This document shows, in pieces, positions 11,881 through 24,341 of a DNA stretch of 64,000 bases (positions within the stretch are counted from its first letter, which is position 1; each line of letters begins with the position of its first letter). A program made the position numbers and the translations under genes. The stretch covers positions 1-64,000 of the forward strand of contig JAAAJB010000125.1 of the NCBI GenBank assembly GCA_016098155.1, given 5' to 3'. The notes under the pieces were generated by a model. The model was not told the origin of the DNA. It searched no databases and worked only from the letters and a program-made list of their open reading frames with translations. This stretch comes from Actinomortierella ambigua (Eukaryota > Mortierellomycota > Mortierellomycetes > Mortierellales > Mortierellaceae).

Positions 11881-13590
11881 ATGAACCCTCTCGGCCCTCC
11901 GTTCCTGAAGTATCGCACAGCAGGCTATCAAGGATACGCTGTAAGACCCCCTTCCCCGGGGTGCCGATCAGGCAGCTGCCCCCCATGGACGGGATGGTGG
12001 CAGCAAAGCAGCAGGACTGGAGACAGACTACCAAGCAATGCTGCCTCTGCCTTGAGAGACTGACCCTGTTGTTCCTTTCTCCTTTGTCTTCTTGTCTGCA
12101 CGATAGCTTCAATGGAACCCTTTCTTTGAGCACAAGCTGGCTGTGGCATCGTCTTCCAACTTTGGACTCGTGGGCAATGGACGGTTACACATTCTCAATG
12201 TCGGCCCCAATGGCATCGAGGCTGAGCGCATGTAAGTGCCAACACGATTCGGGTTTTGGCCGTGAGAAGGAGGAAGAACGCAAAGCAAAAGCGGGGGAAC
12301 AAGAAAGTCAAAATCAACAGGCCATACAACGAGACAACCGAGGGGGGGGGGGGCGATCGGCTGGAAAAAATACTTCCGAGAGACTGGGCAGCGCGCGAAG
12401 CGATGGAACACACACACCATGGCAAAAATATTAAGAGCGACGAGAAAGCGTACACCACACCACAAACAACAGAGAGAAGAGTATAGCAGCTACCGACCTC
12501 CCTTCTTCAATGGCCATCCCTAACTTGTCTATGGCCTGTCACTCACTTTCATCTTTTTTCATTCTTGTCTTATAGGTATGATACCCAGGATGGCTTGTTT
12601 GACGTGTGCTGGAGCGAGGTGAACGAGAACCAGCTTGTCACTGCCAGTGGCGATGGATCCATAAAGCTCTGGGACACTACATTATCTGTAGGTTGGCATG
12701 CTGGTGGTGAAATGCAGGAGCATCGCTGGACAAAGGCCTATCTCACCTGGTTGATATTCTTGTACGCTGACTTTGTATTTATAACCCACGTTAGGACTTT
12801 CCTATTCAAAACTGGCACGAGCATCAGCGCGAGGTCTTTTCCGTCAACTGGAACCTGGTTACAAAGGACTCATTCCTAAGTGCATCATGGGACAATACTA
12901 TCAAGCTGGTACGTGCCTGTCGTTTTCGATAGGAAAAAGAAAAAAAGAAAAGAGAGAGCGGGGTGCTGTAGGTGACAACTGGAAAAGAGCGTTCATCGAT
13001 CGGACCTTATTAACGCGTCATTCTCTGATATCAAATGGATCATCTAGTGGAACCAAAACAACCCACGGTCACTTCAGACTTTCAGTGGGCACTCGCACTG
13101 CGTGTACTCGGCCATGTGGTCACCCCATTCACCCAACATGTTTGCCTCGTGTTCGGGCGACCACACTCTCAAGTTGTGGGACACCAACTCTCCGATGCCG
13201 GTGCAGACGATCCTGGCCCACAGCAACGAAGTATTGTCGCTCGACTGGAACAAGTACCAAAACCACCAGGTCGTCACAGGATCGGTCGACCATACAATCA
13301 AAGTCTGGGACCTGCGGCGGCCGGACCGCGAGCTCAATTGTCTGCGAGGACACGAATATGCGGTGCGCAAGGTCAAGTGTTCGCCACATTCAGGAGCACT
13401 TGTGGCCAGCACGTCGTACGACATGACGATGCGCATCTGGGATATCACGACGAGCGATCTGATTGAGATTCACGACGCCCACACCGAGTTTGTTCTTGGC
13501 GTCGATTTTAACCTGTACCGAGAGCGCGAGATTGCCACCTGCGCATGGGACGAAAGTGTGCATGTCTTTACGCCCCGGTGCTTGATGTAG
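11881..13590 (+). CDS. PEX7: Peroxin-7, PTS2 import receptor (317 aa)
   Basis: Cytosolic WD40-repeat receptor that binds N-terminal nonapeptide PTS2 signals and delivers the cargo to the peroxisome with a co-receptor. Five exons splice in frame: 11881-11940, 12107-12231, 12576-12687, 12795-12908 and 13048-13590. The opening, with [10 protein letters not shown] followed by [15 protein letters not shown], matches the characteristic PEX7 N-terminus. Successive WD repeats end in [40 protein letters not shown] and MRIWDITTS, and the protein ends [19 protein letters not shown], as expected for the family. Length agrees with yeast and human PEX7 (about 320-375 aa). The acyl-CoA oxidase at 33.7-36.5 kb carries a matching PTS2 and is a plausible client. 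Confidence 0.95.
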
Positions 13591-14060
13591 TTTTCTCTCT
13601 CTCTATCCCTCTCTCTCTCTCTCCTTGCTCCTCATGCAAAAAAAAACACCTCCAGTCTAGATCATGCCTCTGCTTGTCTTCTCTTTTCCTTGTTTTCCAG
13701 TGTACCGATACTTTATACTCACACGCCTCCCCACCCCCCCTTGATCTTTCTTTGTTGGCTTATGCGATCCATGTTGTGTGTATTGTATTGGGGGCGTGAG
13801 GTTGATTTCGATTGGGCGTTTCAAGGCAGGGTTGCGCAAGAAAGACTTTCTGAGTACAAAATGACTTCCCGCTTTGGCAGCCATCCACAATGCCTTTCCT
13901 GCCCAAGAGTCGAGCACCTGCAGGGTACTTTTTTTCACTTTTGCGAGGAGCTTACTATACTCGCCAGTCGCAAAAAAAAAGGGATTGTTGCACATTTCAC
14001 TCGCCTTGGCATTCTTTCATTCCTTCCCGCACTTTTCACACAACCCATTCTCATTCTCGA
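13591..14060. other. Intergenic, PEX7 3' region and hydrolase promoter
   Basis: CT-rich sequence with poly-A runs. This is the 3' end of PEX7 and the promoter and leader of the downstream hydrolase gene on the same strand. Nothing else was recognised. Confidence 0.5.
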
Positions 14061-17000
14061 ATGACCCGTTTTCGAGGCCTCGTAGCCGGCGTCTTGGCCT
14101 TTGCACTCTTGCAGTCCGCTGCTCTGCCCAGTCAGTCTCGCTTACAGATGCCCCCTCCAGATGCTCCCACTTCCGCTGACGAAGACACGGCCCCTCAGGC
14201 TGGCTTCTCGCTCTTCTCAAGGAATAGCGAATGGGAGGTATGATATGAACGGTTGCATATGAACGGTTGCCCTGTGGCGAGTGATGATACGCGATCATAC
14301 TGGGCGGTTTACGAATGTTACTCCGTCCCCCCTCCCCCTCCCCCCTCTCATGTTCAAACGTACCTTTTATCCATGGATGAACTTGTCTCGTAGATCCTTG
14401 GCCCTTTCCCATCAGGCATGCGCGAGCAGGACTTTGGTGCAGACCCTCTTGAACCCTATGGCGGATTTCGCTCGTTGCGCTTTGACCCCCATGCTCGTTT
14501 CACGTCGGAGCTCGCCGATGGTGGGACCGTGGGCTGGCACAAGACCCAGCAGGACAGCGAGGACTGGGTGAACGTCCTGTTTCCAGACATTCCCTGGCAA
14601 TTCAACGAAAAGTTTTTGGGCTGGGGATTCAACCAGTACCAAGCCTGGGCACGCACCACCTTCCGTGTGCCAGAGCTGTGGCGGATCCTGAGCATGGACA
14701 ACGACACCGACATGGATGAAGAAGGGCTGAGGGCGATGGCAGCGGCAGTGAATAATCCCTGGGTCAAGGTCCCTGTCACGGTGCAGTGTCTGAACATTGG
14801 CGACTTTTATGTCGACGACGAGCGACTGTCTGGCGACTGGTATGGCTACGACACGACTCGGCACACGCTTTATTTGGAGCCCGGCACCACGCACACGCTC
14901 TCTGTCCGGGTCGCACACGAGGTCCGCATCTTTGGCGGCATCAAATACCCGCCACCCTCAAAATTCAAGTGCTACCTGCGCTTTATTCCTCTGCCACAGG
15001 ACGAGCGAACAGGGCGTGTGCTTCGCCCCAGGGATCGAGAACGTTATCAGGTCCAGGTTGTCGCAGACGGCATTGGTAATCGCATGTTCATGGATGCCGT
15101 CGAGGATACCCTGGCTGGTAATGACATCAGTTTGACGCTCCGGAATGTGGGTCAGGACACGGTCTACCTGTCCGTCGTTTCGCACTTTGGGATCAGGATC
15201 CCGGGCATCCCCCGTGATGGCGACGATCAAGCGGATGCCTTCCGGGCCATCTATGAGCCCAGTAACGAAGACTTTAAGATTCAACTTAGGAAGGATAAAC
15301 TCCAGTCCGTTCGCATCGCGACCAATGGTGGTGGCGAGGGCCGCGTGGATGGATATCCTCTTCTTCCAGGTGTCCATGCTTCGGTCCCTCTGAGCCTCGA
15401 CTGGGATAACTTTGCTGCCCAAAGGTTTGTCAAAGCGATGCACCAGTATGGCAAGCGCGACCATGATGGCCAGCTCCTCCCAACACAGTTCTTGTTCTGG
15501 TTCGAATTCCACTTTGTCGCGGCCGATGGATACGCATGGAAGGTCGCCACATATAGGCCCACTATCTTGGACTGGAAACCTTGGGGCCACTGGTACAGGT
15601 ACACCTTCCTCGATTTTGACCATTCGGTGCAGTATGCTGTAGCCATCCCGCCCCAAAATCCATCGGCGACACAAAAGGCCCCCATGCTGGTGGCTCTGCA
15701 CGGTGCAGGTATGATGGCTTGTCTTCAAAGTTTAGTCGTGTCTTGGAAACACCGGGCTGAGAAGGGTACAAAGCTCGTCATTCTCACACTTTCAAATGTC
15801 CTTGTATAGGCACGGAAGTTCAGAACAAGGAGATGTGGCTCAATGCCTTTGAACGCCGCGACAAGACCTGGGTATGGTTCACTCTGATTTGGCGTTCTCG
15901 TATCAAATTAATGTCCACTCAGTCCTAACCGCATCACTCGTTTGATCGAATTGTGAAAACCATTTAGATTGTTCTGCCCACTGGACGATCACCCTGGTAA
16001 GGCGAGTGCAGTGTACGAAATTTAACGCTCCAGCTTTAAGAGTTCCATCCACTGACGCCTCAATCGCTTTTTTTTTTTTTTTTTTTTTTTCATTTTATGT
16101 GGGTTTAAGGTTGACTGGCCGCGGGCCCGATATGCTCCGGCTGGCTCNNNNNNNNNNTCGCCGCCACCCCCCCGCTGGGGCCTCTTGTTTTTTTTTTTTT
16201 TTTTTTTTTTTCATCTTATAGGGGTTTTGATTGGCACGGCCCGAGCACAATGAATGTCGAGAGGGCGATCCAGTTCCTCGCGGACGAACTGCCTGGCGTC
16301 CCTAAGAAATACCACGGTATAACTGGCTTGCATCCAGATCCCAAACTTCGCTTTATGGCAGGTAGGATTCATTTTGTGTGTCGATGATCCAGCAATCGAT
16401 ATTAAGGACTTGTCATGTGCAGATTTCTCTCGACTCAGTTGCTCCATTATCTCGTTTTTTTTCCTTGGCATGCTCAGGACATAGCAATGGCGGCCAAGGC
16501 TGCTGGTTCATGACGACCCATTTCCCAGACAAGGCTGTGGCATGTAAGTCCCAAGAGTCTGCTATGCAGAAATCATAGTAGCTTATTGAAACCTCAATTC
16601 CAACTGTGTGCTAACCCATGGCTGCTACACTCACTCTTCTCTTACCCATGTTTTAGCCACCCCTGCCGCTGGATATGTTAACATCAAGCAATACGTCCCT
16701 TACACAAACTGGCTTAGCAACTCTTTCACGGACCCAGCTCTTCGTGGCGTACTCGAAGCATCCATCGCCGAGTTTGACAATGACGTTTACATGTCCAACA
16801 CTGTAAGACTTTGAACATTCCTTAGCTCATCAGGCTTCTTCTGGCACTTTCCTTTCCTTTGAGGATATCCTTTAACACACCCTTATCATTACCGTTTCAT
16901 TAGGCTGGTATCCCCATCTTGGCCCGCGTAGGAAGCATCGATGACAACGTGGCACCATTCAATTCGCGCAAGATGGTCCGTCTTGGCCAGGAACATGCGA

Positions 17001-18546
17001 GGAACCAGAGTGCTGTGCAACTGTCCGAGGTTGCAGGACTGAACCACTGGTTTGATGGTATTATGCAAGGCCCACCCATGGAGAAGTTCCAGCAGCAGTT
17101 CTTGCATGATACCATCCACAACGTCAAGACATTGCCTGGAGCAGTGGAACCCAAGGTCACACATCCTCCTTTCCCATCGTCATTTGTGATCACCCTCTTG
17201 AATCCGGCCAGCATGGGTACCAAGGGAGGCATTCAGGTCGAACAACTGCGCGTCCCCTTCCGTAAAGGTTTGGTCCGTGTTCATATCAAGCATGATGCCA
17301 GTGGCGCAGCGACTTGGCACCTCCAGACGACCAACATCCGTCGTTTCTCATTCCCCCAGGACGACTTGCAACTGGTGGCCCGCCGTGGACGGATTCACCG
17401 TCTGGTCATCGACGATGTCCTGTTTGATAATGCATACAAGCTGATCGAGACCGCGACGCCACAGCCCCAAGCAGGAACGTTCCTTCGAGTGCCTGGGTCG
17501 CCCAAATGGCAGTTTGTGAAGGACGAGGTCACGCCAGACGGTCTTACCGTAGCGGCGTGGAAGCAGGTGGAGAGGCATCGATTGACGTATGGGCCAGCGA
17601 TTCAAGTATTGGAGAAGGAGATGTTTGTGGTTGTTGGTACTCAGTTTGATGGTGCCGAATGGAACAAGGCCGCGAAGCACATCTCAAAGATTGTGGCGCA
17701 CGATGTCTACCAGTACAGCCGTGTCACGCCCTTGATCATCACGGATCGAGAGTATATCGAAGTTGCCGATCAGCTACGCGAGTGTGAGGCTTGCAGCGTG
17801 GTTCTTATCGGTGATGCGTTGCAGAACAGCGCCACGGCTGAAGTCTTGCAGTCCCATCCCAGCCCAGGTAAGAAGAAAGACAATTGGCTCGGCCTCTAAT
17901 TTCTCGAGTTTTGGACGCCAAGTTGCATACTTAACCTTTTTGTTTTGTTTTGTTTGTTATTGTCTGTTTATAACTTAGTGAATGTTGACCGAAAGCTGGG
18001 CAAAGTCACCATCCAACCTTCACTGGGTCTGGACACCGAGGTCGAGATTCAGACTGATGCAGAGTTTTCTCAGTCTGGCACAGGACTGTTGATGCTGCGC
18101 CCGCTCGGTAGCTCAGGACTGGCCCTCATCGTCGCTGGATTGGATGTAAAGGGCCTTGAGGGAGCCGCACGGTTGTTCCCCAAGCGCACGGGTCTTTTAG
18201 TTCCGGACTGGGGTATGGTTATATGCCTCACATTCTTGGGAGAAAACTGAGCGGAGAAAGTGACCATATTTCATGTATCCATTCACACTCCTCATCCTCC
18301 TTACCTTCTGCTCTTGCTTTCAATAGTGATCACCGGCCCCGAGATGCCGTGGAAAGGTGCAGGCGGCATTCTTGCAGCAGGGTACGTTCAGTTTGAGAGA
18401 ACTCTAGTTTCTTGAACGCCTCCTTCTTAGTACATGACTAACGCGTCTCTCTTTCTATCTGCCTCTCTTCCTTACTTTCACCTTTTTCCGACTCATCTAG
18501 CTTTTGGGGAAATCATTGGGAATATAACCCTATCATGTCCGCCTAG
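14061..18546 (+). CDS. Large secreted alpha/beta-hydrolase (1,077 aa, esterase/peptidase S9-like)
   Basis: Eleven exons join without frame error: 14061-14237, 14394-15708, 15810-15871, 15968-15996, 16222-16361, 16478-16543, 16657-16802, 16904-17867, 17979-18212, 18327-18381 and 18501-18546. Residues 1 to about 23 are a signal peptide (MTRFRGLVAGVLAFALLQSA), so the protein is probably secreted. Residues 60-480 form an N-terminal beta-rich region that I do not recognise. The hydrolase core starts at PMLVALHGAG. The nucleophile elbow GHSNGG puts the catalytic Ser at about 577, the likely Asp is in SIDDNVAP (about 658-659) and the His in LNHWFDG (about 693). A further 380-residue C-terminal region has no domain I can name. 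The layout resembles secreted esterases and prolyl-oligopeptidase-like enzymes, but the substrate is unknown. The intron 15997-16221 contains an assembly gap that does not affect the coding frame. Confidence 0.85.
16148..16157. other. Assembly gap (10 N) inside an intron
   Basis: Ten N between two poly-T tracts (about 16069-16091 and 16188-16211) in the intron 15997-16221. Sequence on each side of the gap is a degraded echo of the good sequence beyond the opposite poly-T, which suggests failed reading through one homopolymer rather than truly missing DNA. Confidence 0.85.
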
Positions 18547-19467
18547 ACCGCAATGATTCTGTCAGCTCGGTCAAAAGCAGTGCCACCACAGTCGCACAGC
18601 AACGCATTCCTTGTATTTGACTTTCCTCTGCTTAGGTTCTTCTACTCTCATACACACGTGTGCTGTGACGAACACATGCTGTACGTACTGTAGTCTGATG
18701 GATGGTCAAGAAGGACAATGCACCTAAGAAATACTATTGATGTTTACCTCGCCCCCCCCCCTCCACGGTGTGCTTTTCAGGTGCTATGCAAAGTGATATT
18801 GGGCCATGCAGTTTGTTGACCTACAATGTGAAGACAAAGGTACACTCAGTTGCAGCAGGGCGGAATTCAATATGGGACAAAGAGCGGGTGTGCGACAAAC
18901 AATTCGTTTTAGCTGTTTGGATTGGATCACTGTATTGTTGTGTAAAAAAAAAAAGTGAGCACCAGCACCAACATCCTCTGTTGCTTGTGGAAGCAAAAAC
19001 TATGGGTGAGCAGAATTGTAATCTCCCACATGTGCTGCAGAGGACCGAGACAGAGAGACGGGAACAAGCCGGCGAACAAGACATGGTACACTTTCGCTCA
19101 ACGCTTATATACTGACAACGTTGCTTCCTCGCAGCGCTTTTTTTTTCTTCTTCTTTGTCCTTGTACCGTTTTTTCACCCACCCCTGCCCACCCTCTAATC
19201 TCCTTCGCGACAAGTTTGTTTTATTTGACGCGCAGAGTCCTCGGTTCCCTATAACGACCCCTCACTCTTTCCTAGCAAAGAACATCCCTGCTTGACCCGA
19301 CAACTCTCTCTCTTCTTCTTCTTCTTCTCTCCCTTCTTCGTACAAAGTCCTCTTGTCGACATTAGCGAATTGCACTCATTGGTCTTCATTCATCTCTATA
19401 ATCCCATCAAAGCCCCCTTTGGTTCAACCCTGAACAAACAGACGCAGCACTCTAATAATAATTCGCT
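18547..19467. other. Intergenic, 0.9 kb
   Basis: This is the 3' region of the hydrolase and the promoter of the downstream surface-protein gene. The stretch 19130-19440 is CT-rich with TTC repeats, typical of a strong fungal promoter or leader. A CTATAA-like element lies near 19396, about 70 bases before the start codon. No gene is visible. Confidence 0.5.
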
Positions 19468-20465
19468 ATGAAGTCTTTCGTCACGACCGGTTTGGCTATC
19501 CTTGGCGCTCTGTCTATCGCCACCACCTCGGTGAAGGCACAGCTGCTCACAACGCCCGGCATGATTGTCCGTTCGCCATACCAGAACATGGGTGTCTATC
19601 AGGGCGGTTACATGGCAGTCTCCTTCCAGTTTCAAAACCTCACCGTTGGTAAATTCCGCCCCTGATTCACGCTAGAACATACACACCACGCAGAAATGCC
19701 TCCTCCCCCTTTCCCATCCCCCTCCCTCTTCTCTCTCTCTCTGACAAACATTGCCCTTCATTTTACTTCGACTAAAATAGGTGGCACGACAGTGACAATG
19801 GCGAAGAAGGATGGATCGGGCAACACGACGCTGTACACGGTCCCGGACACAGAGAGCAAGGCCCGGTTCCTGGAATCGTATGACGTCCCAGCGACGTTGG
19901 AGGTTGGCGATTATCGGGTGAGCATTGTCGCCAAGCCTGGCTCTGGCACCCTCAACCCCAGCAGCAGCAGCACCCCCACAGCTCCATCCAACCTTCCCCG
20001 CTCGTCGACGGGTTCTGCTACAGCGGCACCAACAGCGGCACTTGCTTGGGAGAACGATGGATTCGTCATCATGGCCGCCGCGCCTACAGGCGCCAATGGT
20101 GGACCCACTCCTCCAGGAGCTGTAAGTATTAGTGATGATACAATTTAGAGTGACTAAGCGAATGACTGGCTCCCAGGCTACACGCGTAAGCGCGCGCCTC
20201 AGCACCACGTTAGTGAGGTTGTGTTTGTGTATGTGTGTTGTCTCATCTCAAACCCCCCTTCCGCTGAAACGTCCATTTTATTTTTTTCTTACCAAAATAG
20301 CCAAGTGTGTATTACTTTGCGGCCGATGTGCGCGTCCTGTCTGCCAACGAGAAACCCAAGAATGCCCCGAGCTCGGCCATGACCCTGACCCAATCTGCAG
20401 GCCAGATTGCCTGGAAGGCGGCGGCTGCCATGGGCTTTGTTGCCTTGGTGGCTGTGAACATGTAG
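19468..20465 (+). CDS. Small secreted, probably GPI-anchored surface protein (228 aa)
   Basis: Exons 19468-19648, 19781-20121 and 20301-20465 splice in frame. Residues 1-24 are a signal peptide ending SVKA before QLLTTPG. The mature part begins with a beta-type segment (MIVRSPYQNMGVYQGGYMAV) and contains N-glycosylation sequons (NLT, NTT). A Ser/Thr/Pro/Ala-rich stretch lies in the middle. The C-terminus is a hydrophobic helix (AAAAMGFVALVAVNM) preceded by small residues, which fits a GPI-attachment signal. The overall layout is that of the Ser/Thr-rich, beta-sandwich fungal cell-surface proteins related to the Kre9/Knh1 N-terminal family, but I cannot confirm that family. It is convergent with the dehydrogenase gene, with only 154 bases between stop codons. 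Confidence 0.8.
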
Positions 20466-20619
20466 AAGAAAAAAAAAAGAAGCTTCTTTCCCCCCCCCCC
20501 TCACCCTGAAGTACAGTATGTACAAATGGATCTTTTTATTTTTTTCGTAATGAAATCTGTATAGCGAGTTTTTTTTTCTCGTGTGTATATATATGTGTGA
20601 TGTTTGCATGCTTGTGTGC

Positions 20620-21869
20620 TTAGTGCTTGGCCTTGACCAAAGCACCACCATCGATAGGGATGATAGTACCATTGGTGTAAGCACCAGCACGCGAGGAGAG
20701 GTAGATGCAAGTAGCAGCAATGTCCTCGGGCTGGCCGATGCGGCCCAAGGGAATGTTGGCAGCGATGATATCACCAAAGTCGCGCAGGGTCGCAGCCATC
20801 ATCTTGGACTCGAAGGGTCCGGGGGCAATGGCATTCACGGTGATGTGGCGATGTCCCAAATGGCCAGCCAGGACACGCGTCATCTGATGCAGGGCGGCCT
20901 TGGAGGCTGAGTAGGCGTAGGTCTCGAGCGCAGGGACGTGGATGCCGTCGACCGAGCCGATGTTGATGACGTTGGCCGGTGCGTTCTCGGCTGCGGCGGC
21001 ATCGAGCAAGGGGAGCATGGCCTGGGTGAGGGAGAAGACGCGCTTGACGTTCAGGTTCATGACCTTTTCGAACGCTTCGTCGGGGTATTCGTCCAAAGGT
21101 GCACCCCACTGGGCCGGTAGGGAATAATAGTAATAATAATAATAAAATGCACCAAAGTATAAAAGGAAAATGTTGACACGTTTCCCATAGGTTAGAGCCA
21201 CTTTTTTTCGATCACTACGTCGCTGTCATATAAAGGACAAAAGTGTATTTTGTAGGCTTACCGTGGCACCAGCATTATTAACCAGAATGTGAACCTCTAA
21301 AGAAAAAGAAAGAAAAGAAGTAAAAAAAGAAAAAAAAAAGTTGTGAGACAAGAAAGACTAGTCAACTTGGTCGCTTCGCTTCGCTCCACCAAAGGGATTG
21401 GGGAGGGGGAAGTGGGAAAAGGCAATCTACAGCTTTCACAACAGACATTCAGACAAACACATACTCTTCTCGCGCTTGGACAGCTCGGCGACGAGCTTCT
21501 TGACGTCGTCCATGCTCTGGAGATCGGCAGGCAGGGAGATACACTCGCCAGGACCCAGCTTGGTCAGCTCGGCGGCCACTTGGTCACAGACCTTGGCCGA
21601 ACGGGAAGAAATGTAGACCTTGACACCGTTGGCAACGAAGCCATGGGCAATCATAAGACCGATGCTGTTATTATTTAAGAAGACCAAGAAAAAGACGTTT
21701 AGTCATTTTTTAACGTCCCTTTTATTTCCTCGGAAGAGAAGAGGGAGGTTCCACAACACCGCGGACATCGCCATAATAATAGTTAAAATTACCCGCGGCT
21801 GCCACCGGTGACAAGGGCCACTTTGCCCTTGACATCAAAGAGATTGGCAGAAAGCATGGACGATGACAT
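20620..21869 (-). CDS. Short-chain dehydrogenase/reductase, NAD(P)-dependent (266 aa)
   Basis: Classical SDR oxidoreductase. Exons on the minus strand are 21869-21793, 21664-21465, 21296-21262 and 21108-20620, all in frame. The cofactor loop TGGSRGIG is at residues 21-28 and NNAG at 99-102. The catalytic Ser156 is in INIGSVDG, and Tyr170/Lys174 form the YSASK motif. The C-terminal PGPFESKMM and GRIGQPEDIA segments and the final IIPIDGGALVKAKH are typical of the RhlG/FabG-like subgroup (3-oxoacyl reductase-like). Yeast and plant relatives act on varied ketones, so the substrate cannot be read from sequence. The C-terminus KAKH is not a peroxisomal PTS1. The third exon is only 35 bases. Confidence 0.9.
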
Positions 21870-24341
21870 GATGTAGAATGAGTGGAGTGAATGGGGTGAG
21901 TGAGAAGCGAGGAGGGAGAAGGGAAGGAGTGGGGTGTGGGGAGAGAGAGGAGAGAATATACAGAGAACAAATGTGGGAGGACAAATCCCCCTGGACTCGT
22001 ACAAAAATGGCCACAGCACGTGACTGATCATGGCCTCGCTGCCAATCGTGCCCTTCGCCGGTCCACAGTACGGGGATCAGAGTTTCGGAGTGAGTGAAGA
22101 CCGAGGGCGGGTGGAGAGGGGGTTGGAGGATGGGGGAGGGAGATGAGCTGGCTGGCTGGGTGCGGTGCGGTGCGGTGCGGTGCGGTGCGGAGACTTTGCA
22201 TAATTGTAGGCGGGTAGTCTAGTGAAGAAGCTCCATATGCTGACAGACAACGCACAGGTATACAACCAGACAGGGGGTGCGTGCCCTGAGTGGATGCCAC
22301 CACGAGGAGGTTGCGTGGCTTTCACATTCCGCACAAATTCAAAGTGTGCAGATGAGACACTCTGATCGGACTGTGCAGACACGTCCTCTCCACCACCCCG
22401 ATCACACCACCTCGCCTACGACTACACGGTTGGCACGTTAGGTTTTCGTGTGTACGGAGACGGATCAGTAAGGTCGCCACCCTCGGACGCTCTCGAGGGT
22501 GGTGGTGCTGTGCAGATGACCGTTGGTGCAGGAGAAACACCTGTCTCCCCCTCGCCGTTGCTTATTCAGTACGCACGTACTATACGCACCAATGATCCCC
22601 CCCCCTTTGTTATACATTGTATACATAGTCCGTTTAGTCTCGGTCACCCCTCCCTTCGTCTCTCACACTGTCACTTATTTTCTCCTTTTGCCTCCTTTCT
22701 GCAGTGCCCTAAGCATGCACCTCTCGACTTTGGACATTCGTTGCGTTTAACGGTCGCTTCGCTTCCCTCGTCCTTTTCCCCCGGCTCCCCCTGGACTTGT
22801 CAATAACAGCGACTTTGGACTTGTCAAATCCGACAAGTGTGCTGTTTTGTTTTGTTTTTGTTTTTGTGATTTTTACATAAAGCACGGGCGATGGATCCTA
22901 TAATCACAGGTGCCTCCCCTGGGTTGCATTGTCCAGGAGAATTTTCGTGTAGTTGCAGCGGCTGCTACAGTTGCTGCTGCAGCTGCTCAAGGGCCAACCA
23001 AGGGCCAACTAAGGGCACGGCTCTCTCTTTTTTTTAGGTGCGATGCTCCCTTTTATCTCTATGCTTACCTCCTGAAAGGTAAAAATAAAAGGATACAAAC
23101 AAGCCGGTGCCTGGATGCGCATCATCATTGACCAATGCTACATACGATGCCCACCTCTCCCCCCCTCCCTCTTCCCCGCCAGTTGATAGCCCTCTCCTCC
23201 GGGCTGAAAGGACAGCAGGAGCACTAGCAGCAAAGCAGCATCAACAGGACGACATACAGCCATTGCTTCCCCATCCTTGCTGCTTCTCTTCCCTTCTCTT
23301 CTTACAAAGGCCAAGTGGTGCCCCATATCTACCTTGGACGCGATTCGCTGCTCCTCCACTCCTCACCCTCCTCCCTGGTCCCCTTTGATCAAGTCCCCTT
23401 CTTCCCCTTCCCCCGGTGCTTCTGATGATACCTCAACTCGACATCGCTCCTAGGACGAGCCAGGAGGGACACGGACCCCGCCCTTACGTTCCTAGCACCC
23501 CACCAGACACTCTCCGTCTTCCCTTCTTCTCTTCGCCATCACCATCAACTCTTTAACCTCGATCTCCCAATCTCATTCATACGCTCTTTTCTGTCTTTCT
23601 CTCTGTCGGTCTTTCTCTTTCTCTTTCTTTCCTTCGCATGTTGTTTTTTCCTTCTTTTCTTCTTGCCCAGACTATCTAGCCCATTCGCTCTTGCTCTCGA
23701 ACTCGCTTTTTTTAAAGTGCTCTCCACAACCATCGCACCTGGCTGCTTACGCTTGCTGTGTTTTTTTTTCAGGTACCTGTCGCATGTCACTTTTGTACTC
23801 TCGCTGGCTCTCCCTCTTTTCCCTCCCTTCCTCTCATTCTCTCACTCTTTCGCTCAATCAGCCCTCTTTTTTATTTTCCTTGTTTCTCTCTTTTTCTCCA
23901 CTCCCTCTTCGTTGATACAACACATTCCTCTCTCTTTCAACTACCAAGACCATCGTTCCTCCTGCCTCATTGTCCTGGCACACATCGTCTTTCACTATTC
24001 GGGTTGTGGTCCGCACCTTTGTCTTTTTTTTCCGCCATCCAGAGCCTCAGTGCTCCTTTTGTAGTTTCACTTCATCCATCTACTACCCCCCCTCTCTCCG
24101 TTGTAACATACCCTCTGGATGTGTATGTTTGGTGGCTCTTGCATTCCAATGCAATCTGCAAGACTGACATTTTGGACAAGCACTAGACCGTTGAACAACC
24201 CTATTTAATTCTGAACCCCCTTTCTGGTTCCTTTGTCTCTTCCATCCTCACCCCCCGCACTACTCTTCGTACCTGGCGACAACGGCTTCACTGCTACCAT
24301 TTGGACATACGGATCTCTATAGGCAGCCCTCTCAATAGGAA
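21870..24341. other. Intergenic, 2.5 kb between divergent genes
   Basis: This lies between the dehydrogenase start and the giant F-box-like gene. It includes a pentanucleotide array at 22161-22190 and, from about 23120 to 24300, a long pyrimidine-rich (CT, TTTC) tract. The pyrimidine-rich tract is probably promoter and 5' leader of the downstream gene. Several open frames in it are low-complexity by-products. An additional 5' exon of the downstream gene could lie here unseen. Confidence 0.5.
22161..22190. repeat. (TGCGG)6 tandem array
   Basis: Six perfect copies of TGCGG, preceded by GGCTGGCTGG. It is a short minisatellite with no apparent coding role. Confidence 0.9.

Noticed and set aside
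16158..16211. Second copy of the exon boundary beside the assembly gap as a true duplication
   Set aside because: The copies are noisy and complementary in quality across the poly-T, which fits sequencing error better than a biological duplication.
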